NCBI RefSeq assembly: GCF_021952865.1 | Contig: NZ_CP040792.1 | Location: 372,001 to 436,000 of the forward strand | Reading direction: 5' to 3' | Length of the DNA: 64,000 nt | Origin: Clavibacter californiensis | GTDB lineage: Bacteria > Actinomycetota > Actinomycetes > Actinomycetales > Microbacteriaceae | Shown here: one piece after another, positions 26,101-34,476 of the stretch | How the letters are laid out: each line of letters starts with the position of its first letter | Position numbering within the stretch: position 1 is the first letter of the stretch | Position numbers and translations under genes: made by a program | The notes under the pieces: generated by a model | What the model was told of the DNA's origin: nothing | Databases searched by the model: none | Seen by the model: only the letters and a program-made list of their open reading frames with translations

Positions 26101-27423
26101 GTGACACCTGCAGGCAGCCCCCGCGAATCCGCGGGCACCAACCTCGACCCCTGGTTCCCCCACTACGCGGAGAGGACCTCCGGCCTCAGCGCCTCCGAGG
26201 TCCGCGCCCTCTTCGCCGTGGCCAGCCGACCCGAGGTCGTCTCGCTCGCCGGCGGCATGCCGTTCGTCTCCGCCCTCCCCCAGGAGCTCATCGTCACGGC
26301 GATGGAGAAGGTCATGCGCGAGCGCGGCCCCGTTGCGCTCCAGTATGGCGGCGGCCAAGGGACACCGGAGCTCCGCGAGGACATCCTCGAGATCATGGCC
26401 CTCGAGGGCATCCGCGGCAGCGTCGACGACATCGTCACCACCACGGGCTCGCAGCAAGCCCTCGACCTCGTCACGAAGCTCTTCATCGACCCGGGCGACG
26501 TGATCCTCGCCGAGGCCCCCAGCTACGTGGGCGCGATCGGCGTCTTCCGCAGCTACCAGGCGGTCGTCGAGCACGTGGTCATGGACGACGACGGCCTCGT
26601 CCCCGAGGCGCTGCGCGAGGCCATCGCCAGGATCCGCGGCGAGGGACGCACCATCAAGTTCCTCTACACCGTCCCCAACTTCCACAACCCGGCCGGGGTC
26701 ACCATGTCGGCGGCCCGCCGTCCGGAGATCCTCGAGATCTGCCGTTCGAACGACATCCTCGTGCTGGAGGACAACCCCTACGGTCTCCTCTGGTTCGACC
26801 GACCGGCGCCGGACGCCATGCGCAGCCTCGACGACGAGGGGGTCATCTACCTGGGCTCCTTCTCCAAGACCCTCGCCCCCGGTTTCCGCGTCGGCTGGGC
26901 GCTCGCGCCGCACGCCATCCGCGAGAAGCTCATCCTCGCCCAGGAGTCGGCGGTCCTCTCCCCCAGCTCCTTCAGCCAGCTGATCATCTCGGAGTACCTC
27001 CACGCCTCCGACTGGAAGGGACAGATCGACACCTTCCGCGGCGTGTACCGGGAGCGGCGCGACGCCACGCTGTCCGCCCTCCACGAGCACCTGCCGAGCC
27101 TGACCTGGACGGTCCCGAACGGCGGCTTCTACGTCTGGCTGAAGCTCCCCGAGCAGCTCGACTCCAAGCAGATGCTCCCCCGAGCCGTCACGGCCCTCGT
27201 CGCCTACACGCCCGGCACCGCGTTCTACGCCGACGGCCGCGGACGCGACGCCATCCGCCTGTCGTTCTGCTACCCGACGCCCGAGCGCATCCGCGAGGGC
27301 ATCCGCCGCATGGCGGGGGTCATCGACGACGAGCTGGATCTGCTCACCACGTTCTCCGGCACGGGTGCGCTGACGTCACGCCCCACGACGTCCGTCGTCA
27401 CGCCGCCGCCGGACCTCGACTGA
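26101..27423 (+). CDS. PLP-dependent aminotransferase (2-aminoadipate/LysN-like)
   Basis: 440-residue fold type I aminotransferase of the group related to the MocR catalytic domain but without a DNA-binding domain. Motifs: GGMPFVSALP near 45, QYGGGQGTPELRE near 80, NFHNPAGVTMS near 197, DNPYGLLWFD near 221, and the PLP lysine in GSFSKTLAPGFRVGW near 259. Substrate unknown; 2-aminoadipate, aromatic or branched-chain amino acids are all possible. The GTG start is weakly supported. A Ddl-like ligase follows 43 bp downstream. Confidence 0.85.
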   Translation: MTPAGSPRESAGTNLDPWFPHYAERTSGLSASEVRALFAVASRPEVVSLAGGMPFVSALPQELIVTAMEKVMRERGPVALQYGGGQGTPELREDILEIMALEGIRGSVDDIVTTTGSQQALDLVTKLFIDPGDVILAEAPSYVGAIGVFRSYQAVVEHVVMDDDGLVPEALREAIARIRGEGRTIKFLYTVPNFHNPAGVTMSAARRPEILEICRSNDILVLEDNPYGLLWFDRPAPDAMRSLDDEGVIYLGSFSKTLAPGFRVGWALAPHAIREKLILAQESAVLSPSSFSQLIISEYLHASDWKGQIDTFRGVYRERRDATLSALHEHLPSLTWTVPNGGFYVWLKLPEQLDSKQMLPRAVTALVAYTPGTAFYADGRGRDAIRLSFCYPTPERIREGIRRMAGVIDDELDLLTTFSGTGALTSRPTTSVVTPPPDLD

Positions 27424-27466
27424 CAACCCGCGTCCACGAACACCGACCGCAACCGGATCGAGCATC

Positions 27467-28432
27467 ATGACCGCACACGAGCCTCTCTCCGTCCTCGTCC
27501 TCGCGGGCGGGATCTCCCATGAGCGTGACGTGTCGCTCCGCAGCGGTCGCCGCGTGGCCGATGCCCTGCGCGCGGCCGGTGTCCAGGCGTCCCTCCGCGA
27601 TCCCGACGCCACCCTCCTCGACTTCCTCCGGGAAACCCCTCCCGCCGTCGTCTGGCCGGTCCTCCACGGGGCCAGCGGCGAGGACGGCGCGCTCCTCGGG
27701 CTGCTCGAGCTCGCGGGCGTCCCCTACGTCGGATCCTCAGCACGATCCGCACGGCTCGCATGGGACAAGCCGACCGCGAAGGCGATCGCCGAGTCAGCGG
27801 GCATCCGCACGCCGCGATCCGTGACCCTGCCCAAGGACACGTTCCGCGAGCTCGGCGCGGCTGCCGTCCTGCGCCTCGTCACCGAGGCCGTGCCCGCCCC
27901 GTACGCCGTCAAGCCGGCCCGCGGCGGCTCGGCACAGGGGGTCACGATCGTCACCGATCCGGGCTCCCTGCCGCGGGCGATGGTGGACGCCTACACATAC
28001 GGGGACGTCGCCCTCATCGAGCAGCTCGTCGAGGGCACCGAGGTCGCGATCGGCGTCCTCGACACCGGCGCCGGCCCCGAGGCGCTGCCCGCGACCGAGA
28101 TCGTGCCCACATCCGGCGTGTACGGCTACGAGGCGCGCTACAACGCGGGTCTGACGCGCTTCTTCACTCCCGCGCGCATCTCCTCCGAGGCGAACGCGGC
28201 AGCATCGGCGGCCGCCATCGGGATCCACCGCGCTCTCGGCATCGGGCAGATGTCACGAGTGGACATCATCATCGACGCCGCGGGCGAGCCCTGGTTCATC
28301 GAGGTCAACGTCATCCCCGGTCTCACCGAGACGTCGTTGCTCCCGCAGGGGCTCGCCGCTGCCGGGGTCGAAGTGGGCGATCTCTACCGCCGCCTCGCCG
28401 AGGCTGCGCGGGCAGCCTCTTCCGCCCCCTGA
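27467..28432 (+). CDS. D-alanine--D-alanine ligase-like ATP-grasp enzyme
   Basis: 321 residues. N-terminal VLAGGISHERDVSLRSGR and VWPVLHGASGEDGALLGLLEL are standard Ddl motifs, with ATP-grasp elements PYAVKPARGGSAQGV, VEGTEVAIGVLD and the metal/phosphate end WFIEVNVIPGLTETSLLPQ. It would join two D-alanines for peptidoglycan. Somewhat shorter than the usual 340-370 residue actinobacterial Ddl, so it may be a paralogue rather than the housekeeping copy. Sits just outside parB, converging on it. Confidence 0.85.
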   Translation: MTAHEPLSVLVLAGGISHERDVSLRSGRRVADALRAAGVQASLRDPDATLLDFLRETPPAVVWPVLHGASGEDGALLGLLELAGVPYVGSSARSARLAWDKPTAKAIAESAGIRTPRSVTLPKDTFRELGAAAVLRLVTEAVPAPYAVKPARGGSAQGVTIVTDPGSLPRAMVDAYTYGDVALIEQLVEGTEVAIGVLDTGAGPEALPATEIVPTSGVYGYEARYNAGLTRFFTPARISSEANAAASAAAIGIHRALGIGQMSRVDIIIDAAGEPWFIEVNVIPGLTETSLLPQGLAAAGVEVGDLYRRLAEAARAASSAP

Positions 28433-28446
28433 CGCCTCCAACGCGT

Positions 28447-28482
28447 GGAAGGGAGGCGGCCCTTCCCGGTCGCCTCCCTTCC
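28447..28482. terminator. Bidirectional terminator between ddl-like gene and parB
   Basis: 12-bp perfect stem (28447-28458 with 28471-28482) and 12-nt loop in the 52-bp convergent gap; serves both strands. Confidence 0.75.
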
Positions 28483-28484
28483 CG

Positions 28485-29474
28485 TCAGTTGGCGTCCGCG
28501 TCCGGGACGCCCATCTCCTGGGCGATGCGCGTCAGATCCCCCACCGTCGCGAAGTCGATGACGATCTGGCCCTTCTGGGCTGACATGGTCACGCGCACGC
28601 TCGTGTTGAGGTGGTCCCCTATGCGCTGGGCCGTGTCGTCCAGATGCGCGTTGCGCGCCGAGCTGGCGGACTTGCGCGGCTTGCTGATCCGTTGTCCCCG
28701 TTGGGCGGCAGCCTCAGCCGCCCTCACGGAGAGATCCTCGTTGACGATCTTCTCGGCGAGGTGCCGCATGGCGTCCTCGTCTCCGGACGACAGGATCGCG
28801 CGCGCATGCCCCGCAGACAGGACGCCGGCCGCGACGCGATGCTGCACGTCCTCGGGTAGACGGAGCAGGCGGATCGTGTTGGTGATCTGCGGCCGCGACC
28901 GTCCGAGGCGCTGCGCGAGCTCGTCCTGGGTGATGGCGAAGTCGGCCAACAGCTGCTGGTAGGCGCTGGCCTCCTCGAGGGGATTCAGCTCCGACCGGTG
29001 CAGGTTCTCCAGCAGTGCGTCCCGCAGCATGGACTCGTCGGCGGTGTCCTTGATGACGGCCGGGATGGTGTCCAGTCCGAGCTCCTTGGTGGCCCGGAGA
29101 CGACGCTCCCCCATCACGAGCTCATAGCGGGCGCGGCCGTCCGCGTCGGCGCCGAGCGGGCGCACCACGATCGGCTGGAGCACCCCGTACTCCCGGATCG
29201 AGACCATGAGCTCCTGGAGCTCGTCCTGGCGGAAGTCAGTGCGCGGCTGCTGCGCGTTCGGGGTGATGTCCGCGGGATCGAGGTTGGCCAGGCGCGCCCC
29301 GGGGACAGCGACGAGCTCCGGCTCGCCCCGTCCCTGCGATTCACCTTGCACACCGCTCGGCGCACCCGCACCGATGCTGTCCGGGAAGAAGACGTCGACG
29401 GGCCTGCTGCGCTCATCGGATGTGGGGATGAGCGCGCCGATGCCGCGACCCAGGCCGGTTCTCTTGGTTGCCAT
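28485..29474 (-). CDS. parB: Chromosome partition protein ParB
   Basis: CTP-dependent parS-binding clamp, 329 residues. N-terminal ParA-contact stretch (KRTGLGRGIGALIP), CTPase motifs (the GERRLRA box near 125 and the preceding PIVVRP segment), helix-turn-helix region ITQDELAQRLGRSRPQITNTIRLLRLP near 175-201, and a C-terminal dimerisation domain. Its start abuts the parA stop with a 1-base overlap. Its parS targets lie at 30409, 31323 and 31418. Confidence 0.96.
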   Translation of the reverse strand: MATKRTGLGRGIGALIPTSDERSRPVDVFFPDSIGAGAPSGVQGESQGRGEPELVAVPGARLANLDPADITPNAQQPRTDFRQDELQELMVSIREYGVLQPIVVRPLGADADGRARYELVMGERRLRATKELGLDTIPAVIKDTADESMLRDALLENLHRSELNPLEEASAYQQLLADFAITQDELAQRLGRSRPQITNTIRLLRLPEDVQHRVAAGVLSAGHARAILSSGDEDAMRHLAEKIVNEDLSVRAAEAAAQRGQRISKPRKSASSARNAHLDDTAQRIGDHLNTSVRVTMSAQKGQIVIDFATVGDLTRIAQEMGVPDADAN

Positions 29475-30355
29475 TATGTCCGGGCTCCTCGGTGTGCGAT
29501 CTCGGCTGCTGCCTCCAAGTAGGAGAGAGCGCCAGGTGAGTTGGGGTCGTAGCTGATGACGCTCTGGCCGTAGCTGGGTGCCTCGCTGATGCGGACGGAC
29601 CGTGGGATGAGCGTCGTGAGGGTCTGCTGAGGGAAGTGCTCACGCACTTCAGCCGCGACCTGTTGAGCGAGGTTCGTACGCCCGTCGTACATGGTCAGCA
29701 GGATGGTGGACATCGCCAGCTCGGGGTTCAGGTGCTGCGCGATCAGCTCGATGTTCGAGAGCAGCTGGCTGAGGCCCTCGAGTGCGTAGTACTCGCACTG
29801 GATGGGGATCAGCACCTCTCTGGCGGCGCTGAACGCGTTGATCGTGAGCAGCCCGAGTGACGGCGGGCAGTCGATCAGGACGTAGTCGAAGTCGCGCCCG
29901 CTGTCCGATGCCAAGAAGGCGTCGAGGGCATTCCGAAGCCGACGTTCACGGTGAGGGAGGTTCACGAGCTCGATCTCAGCTCCTGCGAGATGGATCGTCG
30001 CCGGCACGCAGAAGAGAGTGTCGAATTCTGGGCTGGGCTGTACGACCTTCTCTATGGCGACATCATTGACGAGCACGTCATACACGCTCATGAGGTCGCT
30101 TGATCGGTCTGCACCGAGCGCTGTCGATGCGTTCCCCTGCGGATCCAGGTCGATGACCAGCGTGCGCGAGCCAGCCTTCGCGAGTGCAGCGGCGAGGTTC
30201 ACGGTTGACGTGGTCTTCCCGACCCCGCCCTTCTGGTTGGCGATCGTGAAGACCCGAGTGCGTGTCGGGCGTGGGAGAACGAGACCCGCGAGGGCTTTCC
30301 GTCGTCGACTCGTCTCGGAGAGTTCGCGAGCGATAGGACTCAGGTCTTCATCCAT
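29474..30355 (-). CDS. parA: Chromosome partition ATPase ParA
   Basis: Walker-type ATPase that moves ParB-bound origins. Deviant Walker A NQKGGVGKTTSTVNLAAAL with the signature lysine, DLDPQGNASTALG, and DCPPSLGLLTINA are all present. I chose ATG 30355 (293 aa), preceded by gggag. An in-frame ATG at 30409 would add 18 residues and fall inside the parS-like palindrome with no ribosome site, so it is less likely but not excluded. Operon with parB, and probably with rsmG upstream. Confidence 0.94.
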   Translation of the reverse strand: MDEDLSPIARELSETSRRRKALAGLVLPRPTRTRVFTIANQKGGVGKTTSTVNLAAALAKAGSRTLVIDLDPQGNASTALGADRSSDLMSVYDVLVNDVAIEKVVQPSPEFDTLFCVPATIHLAGAEIELVNLPHRERRLRNALDAFLASDSGRDFDYVLIDCPPSLGLLTINAFSAAREVLIPIQCEYYALEGLSQLLSNIELIAQHLNPELAMSTILLTMYDGRTNLAQQVAAEVREHFPQQTLTTLIPRSVRISEAPSYGQSVISYDPNSPGALSYLEAAAEIAHRGART

Positions 30356-30408
30356 GGATTGCTCCCGATCGGTCGAAGTTGGCGATGGGTGCACCGTGCG
30401 TCTTGTCA

Positions 30409-30424
30409 TGTTTCACGTGGAACA
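30409..30424. promoter_or_regulatory. parS site 1 (one mismatch), at the parA leader
   Basis: TGTTTCACGTGGAACA: the parS palindrome with one base off symmetry. Lies 54 bp upstream of the chosen parA start. Confidence 0.8.
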
Positions 30425-30505
30425 TCTGGCCCTCATCATCGCGGCTCGGGCCGTATAATCCGGCATTGATCAGGTCTTCTTCCTTGGAGTGACAGGTATC
30501 GTCAC

Positions 30506-31141
30506 TCATGCGACTCGCGCTCGGATCACTCGCGTGACCTCATCGACTTGTCCCGAGCCGAGCGTCAGCACCTCGACATCCTCCAGGTGGTACTTGCGAA
30601 TGGCCTTGTGGGCAGCCTCGACCTCGCGCTCCGCGTTGGACCCCTTCATCAGCACGAGCTCTCCCCCGGTCTTCACGAGAGGCACAGTGAGGGGGATCAG
30701 CTTCGCGAACGCACTCACGGCCCGTGCTGTCACCTGATCGAGACTGAACTCCTGAGCCACTTCCTCCGCGCGAGCTCGTCGAACACGTACATTGTCGAGG
30801 GCCAGATGTGCCACCTGCTCTTCGAGCCAGACGACGCGGCGCTCCATGGGCTCGATGAGGACGAACTCCACGTCTGGTCGTGCGATAGCGAGCACCAGCC
30901 CAGGCAGCCCCGCGCCGGTTCCGACATCACCGACGAGTCCAGGGCGTAGAAGCGGCGCGACCAGCACGGAGTTGATGACGTGTCGAGACCAGAGTCGCGG
31001 GGGCTCGAGGGGCCCGATGAGCCCGAGCTCCTCTCCGCGCCGACCGAGCTGAGCGACGAATTCGCGCGCCACGTCCAGGCGGTCTCCGAACATCGATTTC
31101 GCCACCGTCGGCTCCGACTCGATGATGATCTGATCAGGCAT
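30506..31141 (-). CDS. rsmG: 16S rRNA (guanine-N7)-methyltransferase G
   Basis: SAM-dependent enzyme (GidB) that methylates G527 of 16S rRNA; loss in other bacteria gives low-level streptomycin resistance. 211 residues with the SAM motif VGDVGTGAGLPGLVLAIARPD near 70-90 and a Rossmann core (VEFVLIEPMERRVVWLEEQ). Keeps the actinobacterial rsmG-parA-parB order. Confidence 0.95.
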   Translation of the reverse strand: MPDQIIIESEPTVAKSMFGDRLDVAREFVAQLGRRGEELGLIGPLEPPRLWSRHVINSVLVAPLLRPGLVGDVGTGAGLPGLVLAIARPDVEFVLIEPMERRVVWLEEQVAHLALDNVRVRRARAEEVAQEFSLDQVTARAVSAFAKLIPLTVPLVKTGGELVLMKGSNAEREVEAAHKAIRKYHLEDVEVLTLGSGQVDEVTRVIRARVA

Positions 31142-31322
31142 CGCGTATCCATCCTGTGTTCGGTGGCTGTGTCAGCTCGACCATGTCGGCGGCCGCGTCG
31201 GCATCGAGCGGTCGCATCGAGTGTGTAGGCGTGTCCTGCGAGTTTAGCGTTCGCGCATGTCGCGCGACGACCGGATCAGTCCGGTCCCCGAGCTGGCATC
31301 CGAGACGCGGACTTCCCAGGCA

Positions 31323-31338
31323 TGTTTCACGTGAAACC
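31323..31338. promoter_or_regulatory. parS site 2
   Basis: TGTTTCACGTGAAACC; perfect 14-bp palindromic core GTTTCACGTGAAAC (31324-31337). Confidence 0.93.
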
Positions 31339-31417
31339 GCACCGCTCTGCAGATGGTGGTCTCACTCCCCGTGGGTACGCGCGCAGATCGGGACTCGTCC
31401 TACCCAGAGGCGGCCTA

Positions 31418-31433
31418 CGTTTCACGTGAAACA
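31418..31433. promoter_or_regulatory. parS site 3
   Basis: CGTTTCACGTGAAACA; perfect core GTTTCACGTGAAAC (31419-31432), 95 bp from site 2. Confidence 0.93.
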
Positions 31434-31631
31434 CGCATCGACATCCAGGGGGCAAGTCGATGAGCCGGGTTCACATCCCACGCCTGGCAATCGAAGCGAC
31501 GATCATCTGACCGGACCAACCTGCAGCCTCGCCTCGCGACGATCACATCGTCACGTCCCCCGTGTCCCGATGGCCGATTGATGACACGACTGTGCTAATT
31601 AAACACCGATGCATGGATAGCGTGGGACAGC

Positions 31632-31664
31632 GAAGAGGCCCGATCCGTCGGACCGGGCCTCTTC
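31632..31664 (-). terminator. Terminator after jag
   Basis: 11-bp perfect stem (31632-31642 with 31654-31664), extended by three inner pairs across one mismatch. It closes the rpmH-rnpA-yidD-yidC-jag unit. Confidence 0.7.
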
Positions 31665-31680
31665 ATTCACGCCGCGGTTT

Positions 31681-32238
31681 TCACGACTTCGTGATCACCG
31701 TATGACGGTCGCGCCCCTCACCCTCGGACTCCGAGGTGTAACCCCGCTCGGCCACGATGTCGTGCACGAGCTTCCGCTCATACGACGACATGGGCGGCAG
31801 GGAGGCAGTCGCCGATCCGGCGGCGATCCGCTCGATGGCACGGTCGACGAGCTGGGCGAGCTCGACCTGACGCGCGTCTCGAGAGCCGCCGACGTCGAGG
31901 ATCAGACGGCTGAACACGCCCGTCTTGTTCTGGACCGCGAGTCGGGTCAGCTCCTGGAGCGCCGTCACGGTCTCCGGATTCGACAGCAGGCGCAGGTCCT
32001 GGGAATCCGCCGCGTCGACGGAGACGTATGCACGCCCACCGCGCTGATCGATGTCGATGTCACCGTCCAGGTCGCAGATGTCGAGGAGCTCCTCGATGTA
32101 ATCAGCCGCTATGTCGCCCTCGTCGACGGCATCAGCGCCGCCATCGACCGCGATTTTCTCGGGCTCGGATGCCTCCGACACACCGTCGACGCCACCTGCA
32201 TCGGGCACGACCACAGCCTCGCTCTCCACGTCGGTCAT
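31681..32238 (-). CDS. jag: Jag/KhpB-type RNA-binding protein (KH-R3H)
   Basis: 185 residues: acidic N-terminal part, KH-like domain near 65-115 (DYIEELLDICDLDGDIDID), and the R3H domain with R-x3-H-like core (ELAQLVDRAIERIA ... YERKLVHDIVAERGYTSESEGEGRDRHTVI). RNA-binding partner of YidC operons across bacteria. Overlaps the yidC stop by 4 bases. Confidence 0.93.
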   Translation of the reverse strand: MTDVESEAVVVPDAGGVDGVSEASEPEKIAVDGGADAVDEGDIAADYIEELLDICDLDGDIDIDQRGGRAYVSVDAADSQDLRLLSNPETVTALQELTRLAVQNKTGVFSRLILDVGGSRDARQVELAQLVDRAIERIAAGSATASLPPMSSYERKLVHDIVAERGYTSESEGEGRDRHTVITKS

Positions 32239-33197
32239 CGGCTCTTGGATCCCGCCTGCTTCTTGGCACGGTTCTTGCTCACCGGCTGCTGACGCTGTGC
32301 CGGCTTGCGCTCCTCCACGACGATGGTCGACGACTCCGACGTCGGCTCAGGGGCGACCAGCTTGCCCTTGCGCGCCAGTCGGGCCTCACGGGCACGCGCC
32401 GCCTCACTACCGGGAGTCGGCATGTTGCGGATGACGAGGAACTGCTGTCCCATCGTCCAGAAGTTCGAGACCAGCCAGTAGAACATCACGCCGAGGGGGA
32501 ACGCTATGCCGGACACGGCGAACACCAGCGGCAGGATGTAGAGCAGGATGCGCTGCTGCTTGAACATCGGGCTGGCCTTCGTCTCCTCGGACATGTTCTT
32601 CGCCATGATCTGCAGCTGCGTGATGAACTGCGAAGCGCTCATGAGGATGACCATCGTGGTCGCGATGACGATCACGGTGACGTTGCCGTTGGCCGTGGAG
32701 ATGGCCGACTGGAGGGGAGCGCCGAGGAACGACGACTCACCGAAAGAACGCGAGAGCTGCTCGTTCAGGAGACCGATGCCCGGGAGCTCCTCCACCGCCG
32801 CACGATGGAGCACGGAGTAGAGCGAGAAGAAGATCGGCATCTGCAGGAGCAGGGGGAGGCAGCTGCTCAGCGGGTTGGTGCCGGTGTCCTTGTACAGGGC
32901 CATGGTCTCGCGGGACATGGCCTCGCGGGAGAACTGGTCGCGCTTGCCCTTGTACTTGTCCTGGATCTTCTTCAGCTGCGGCGCGACCTCCATCATGCGG
33001 CGCTGGTTCTTGATCTGCCGGACGAAGATCGGGATGAGCGCAGCACGGACCACGAGCACGAGACCCACGATCGAGAGCACCCAGGTGGCGCCGTTGTCGG
33101 GGTCCAGCCCGAGGGTGGTCCACAGCGTGTGGAAGCCGACCAGGATGAGTTCGATGACCCACTTGATCGGCCACAGGATCGTTCCGAGGAAGTCCAT
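32235..33197 (-). CDS. yidC: Membrane protein insertase YidC
   Basis: Inserts membrane proteins with or without SecYEG. 320 residues, the short Gram-positive type: helix LVVRAALIPIFV with the groove region, cytoplasmic hairpin MMEVAPQLKKIQDKYKGKRDQ, then LSSCLPLLLQMPIFFSLYSVL and further helices, ending in a basic tail. It lacks a periplasmic beta domain. Separated from yidD by 10 bp. Confidence 0.95.
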   Translation of the reverse strand: MDFLGTILWPIKWVIELILVGFHTLWTTLGLDPDNGATWVLSIVGLVLVVRAALIPIFVRQIKNQRRMMEVAPQLKKIQDKYKGKRDQFSREAMSRETMALYKDTGTNPLSSCLPLLLQMPIFFSLYSVLHRAAVEELPGIGLLNEQLSRSFGESSFLGAPLQSAISTANGNVTVIVIATTMVILMSASQFITQLQIMAKNMSEETKASPMFKQQRILLYILPLVFAVSGIAFPLGVMFYWLVSNFWTMGQQFLVIRNMPTPGSEAARAREARLARKGKLVAPEPTSESSTIVVEERKPAQRQQPVSKNRAKKQAGSKSR

Positions 33198-33207
33198 GAG
33201 GTGGTCG

Positions 33208-33519
33208 TTAGCCCTTTCCGTGGCTGGGTGCGACGACGAATCCGAGCCTCGTACGCCGGTAATGCTGGACCCGACGAGCGGGGACGTCGTCGATGCCGCC
33301 TTCCGCCCAGGGGTGGCACCGGCACACCCGCCACGCGGCGAGGGCGCCTCCGTGGACGAGCCCGTGCTCCTGCACAGCCTCGAGGCCGTAGGCCGAGCAC
33401 GACGGGTAGTACCTGCACACGTCCCCGTACAGAGGGGATACGACGCGCCGATAGAGGCCGATCACGGCGATGGCCGCGTTCCGGGGCACCAGGACGACGG
33501 AGGTCAGTACCCTCTTCAT
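33208..33519 (-). CDS. yidD: Membrane protein insertion efficiency factor YidD
   Basis: 103 residues; conserved core GLYRRVVSPLYGD followed by CRYYPSCSAYGLEAVQEHG and CRCHPWAEGGIDDVP, the Cys/Tyr-rich YidD pattern. Its ATG overlaps the rnpA stop by 4 bases (ATGA). Confidence 0.94.
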   Translation of the reverse strand: MKRVLTSVVLVPRNAAIAVIGLYRRVVSPLYGDVCRYYPSCSAYGLEAVQEHGLVHGGALAAWRVCRCHPWAEGGIDDVPARRVQHYRRTRLGFVVAPSHGKG

Positions 33520-33857
33520 ATCGTCCTCACGACCCGCGTCACGGCTGACGCGATCTCCTCCTGCAGGGTATCCCACGGGGTCTGCTCCATGCCTGGCAGT
33601 ACGCGGATCACGATGGAGGTGCCCGTGGGGACCGTGCGGAGCACATCGGCCGACACGGCCTTGAGGCGCCTGCGGACGAGGTTGCGGGTGACGGCGTTGC
33701 CGACCTTCTTCGAGACGATGAACCCGAAGCGGGTGGGCGAGTCCTGGGGGCCGGCCAGCGCGGACACGACCGCGGTCCCCGTGGTCGTCCGGCGTCCTCG
33801 CCTGACGATGGTGCGGTAGTCCGCACCGCTCGTCACGCGATTCCGCCGAGCGAGCAC
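33516..33857 (-). CDS. rnpA: Ribonuclease P protein component
   Basis: Protein cofactor of RNase P, 113 residues. Basic N-terminus RNRVTSGADYRTIVRRGRR and the RNR signature KKVGNAVTRNLVRRRLK near 51-67 that contacts the RNA. GTG start 3 bases after the rpmH stop. Confidence 0.95.
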   Translation of the reverse strand: MLARRNRVTSGADYRTIVRRGRRTTTGTAVVSALAGPQDSPTRFGFIVSKKVGNAVTRNLVRRRLKAVSADVLRTVPTGTSIVIRVLPGMEQTPWDTLQEEIASAVTRVVRTI

Positions 33858-33860
33858 GTG

Positions 33861-33998
33861 CTACGCGGAGAGCTCGGTGCGTCCCTTGCCACGACGGGCG
33901 GCGAGGATGGCACGGCCGGCACGGGTGCGCATGCGGAGGCGGAAGCCGTGCTTCTTGGCCTTCTTGCGGTTGTTCGGCTGGAAGGTGCGCTTGCTCAC
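33861..33998 (-). CDS. rpmH: 50S ribosomal protein L34
   Basis: 45-residue L34: [19 protein letters not shown], then [18 protein letters not shown]. Starts at GTG 33998. First gene of the rpmH-rnpA-yidD-yidC-jag operon that diverges from dnaA, with its promoter at 34086-34114. Confidence 0.97.
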   Translation of the reverse strand: MSKRTFQPNNRKKAKKHGFRLRMRTRAGRAILAARRGKGRTELSA

Positions 33999-34085
33999 GG
34001 TGAGTCTCCACTCAGGTTGGTCCACGGGGCCGACGAGTGCGGCTGGGAAGATGGGGCAGCCTCGAGGGGCTGGGTCAACTGCCTA

Positions 34086-34114
34086 AATCTACGGGCCGGG
34101 CGGGCTGCGGTCAA
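34086..34114 (-). promoter_or_regulatory. rpmH operon promoter
   Basis: Minus strand TTGACC (34109-34114), 17-bp spacer, TAGATT (34086-34091): the best canonical promoter in the window. Leader about 80 nt. Confidence 0.75.
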
Positions 34115-34134
34115 ACCCGGGAGCCGGATCGTGA

Positions 34135-34292
34135 TTATCCACACAGATCGGCCATCGGCCGGTATCGACATGCCGCCGTCGATAGGGTCGATTTGTCCTG
34201 ATCTCCGACAGTGGCTACCGTGTGGCGTGGCCGCGACGCGTCGGGGATCGCCCGCGCGGTGCTGACGGCCCGTTCGCACACAGGGTGGATAA
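34135..34292. promoter_or_regulatory. DnaA boxes in the rpmH-dnaA gap
   Basis: TTATCCACA on the plus strand at 34135-34143 (perfect) and TTATCCACC on the minus strand at 34284-34292 (one mismatch), the latter just upstream of the dnaA -10. The remainder of the 478-bp gap is GC-rich without an ORF. Confidence 0.7.
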
Positions 34293-34305
34293 CCCTGTGA
34301 GTAAC

Positions 34306-34311
34306 TATGCT
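34306..34311 (+). promoter_or_regulatory. Candidate dnaA -10
   Basis: TATGCT about 165 nt before the dnaA start. A DnaA box covers the -35 position, which would allow autorepression. Confidence 0.45.
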
Positions 34312-34476
34312 GTCCGCGGTCGCGGTACCCGGACGGTCCGCACCCTCGGAGCCTCCGGGGACGGACGCCGCACGCACGACCGCGACGCCCTTCCAGCGTC
34401 GACAGCAGTCCGTGCACCGCGTGGCGGCCCCGGCATCAGCCGCGGGACCGAGCCTGGTGACGGCAGATGGGGAAAC

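Larger units (their letters stand above)
31142..31680. other. 539-bp intergenic region: two parS sites, candidate promoters, terminator
   Basis: No gene visible. Contents: two perfect parS cores, a candidate minus -10 TAAACT (31241-31246) for rsmG-parA-parB, an AT-rich patch ctaattaaac near 31595-31604 that could be another minus-strand promoter, and the jag terminator at 31632-31664. Confidence 0.6.

Noticed and set aside
30356-30409. Longer ParA from ATG 30409
   Set aside because: The start would lie inside a parS palindrome without a ribosome site; ATG 30355 has gggag upstream.
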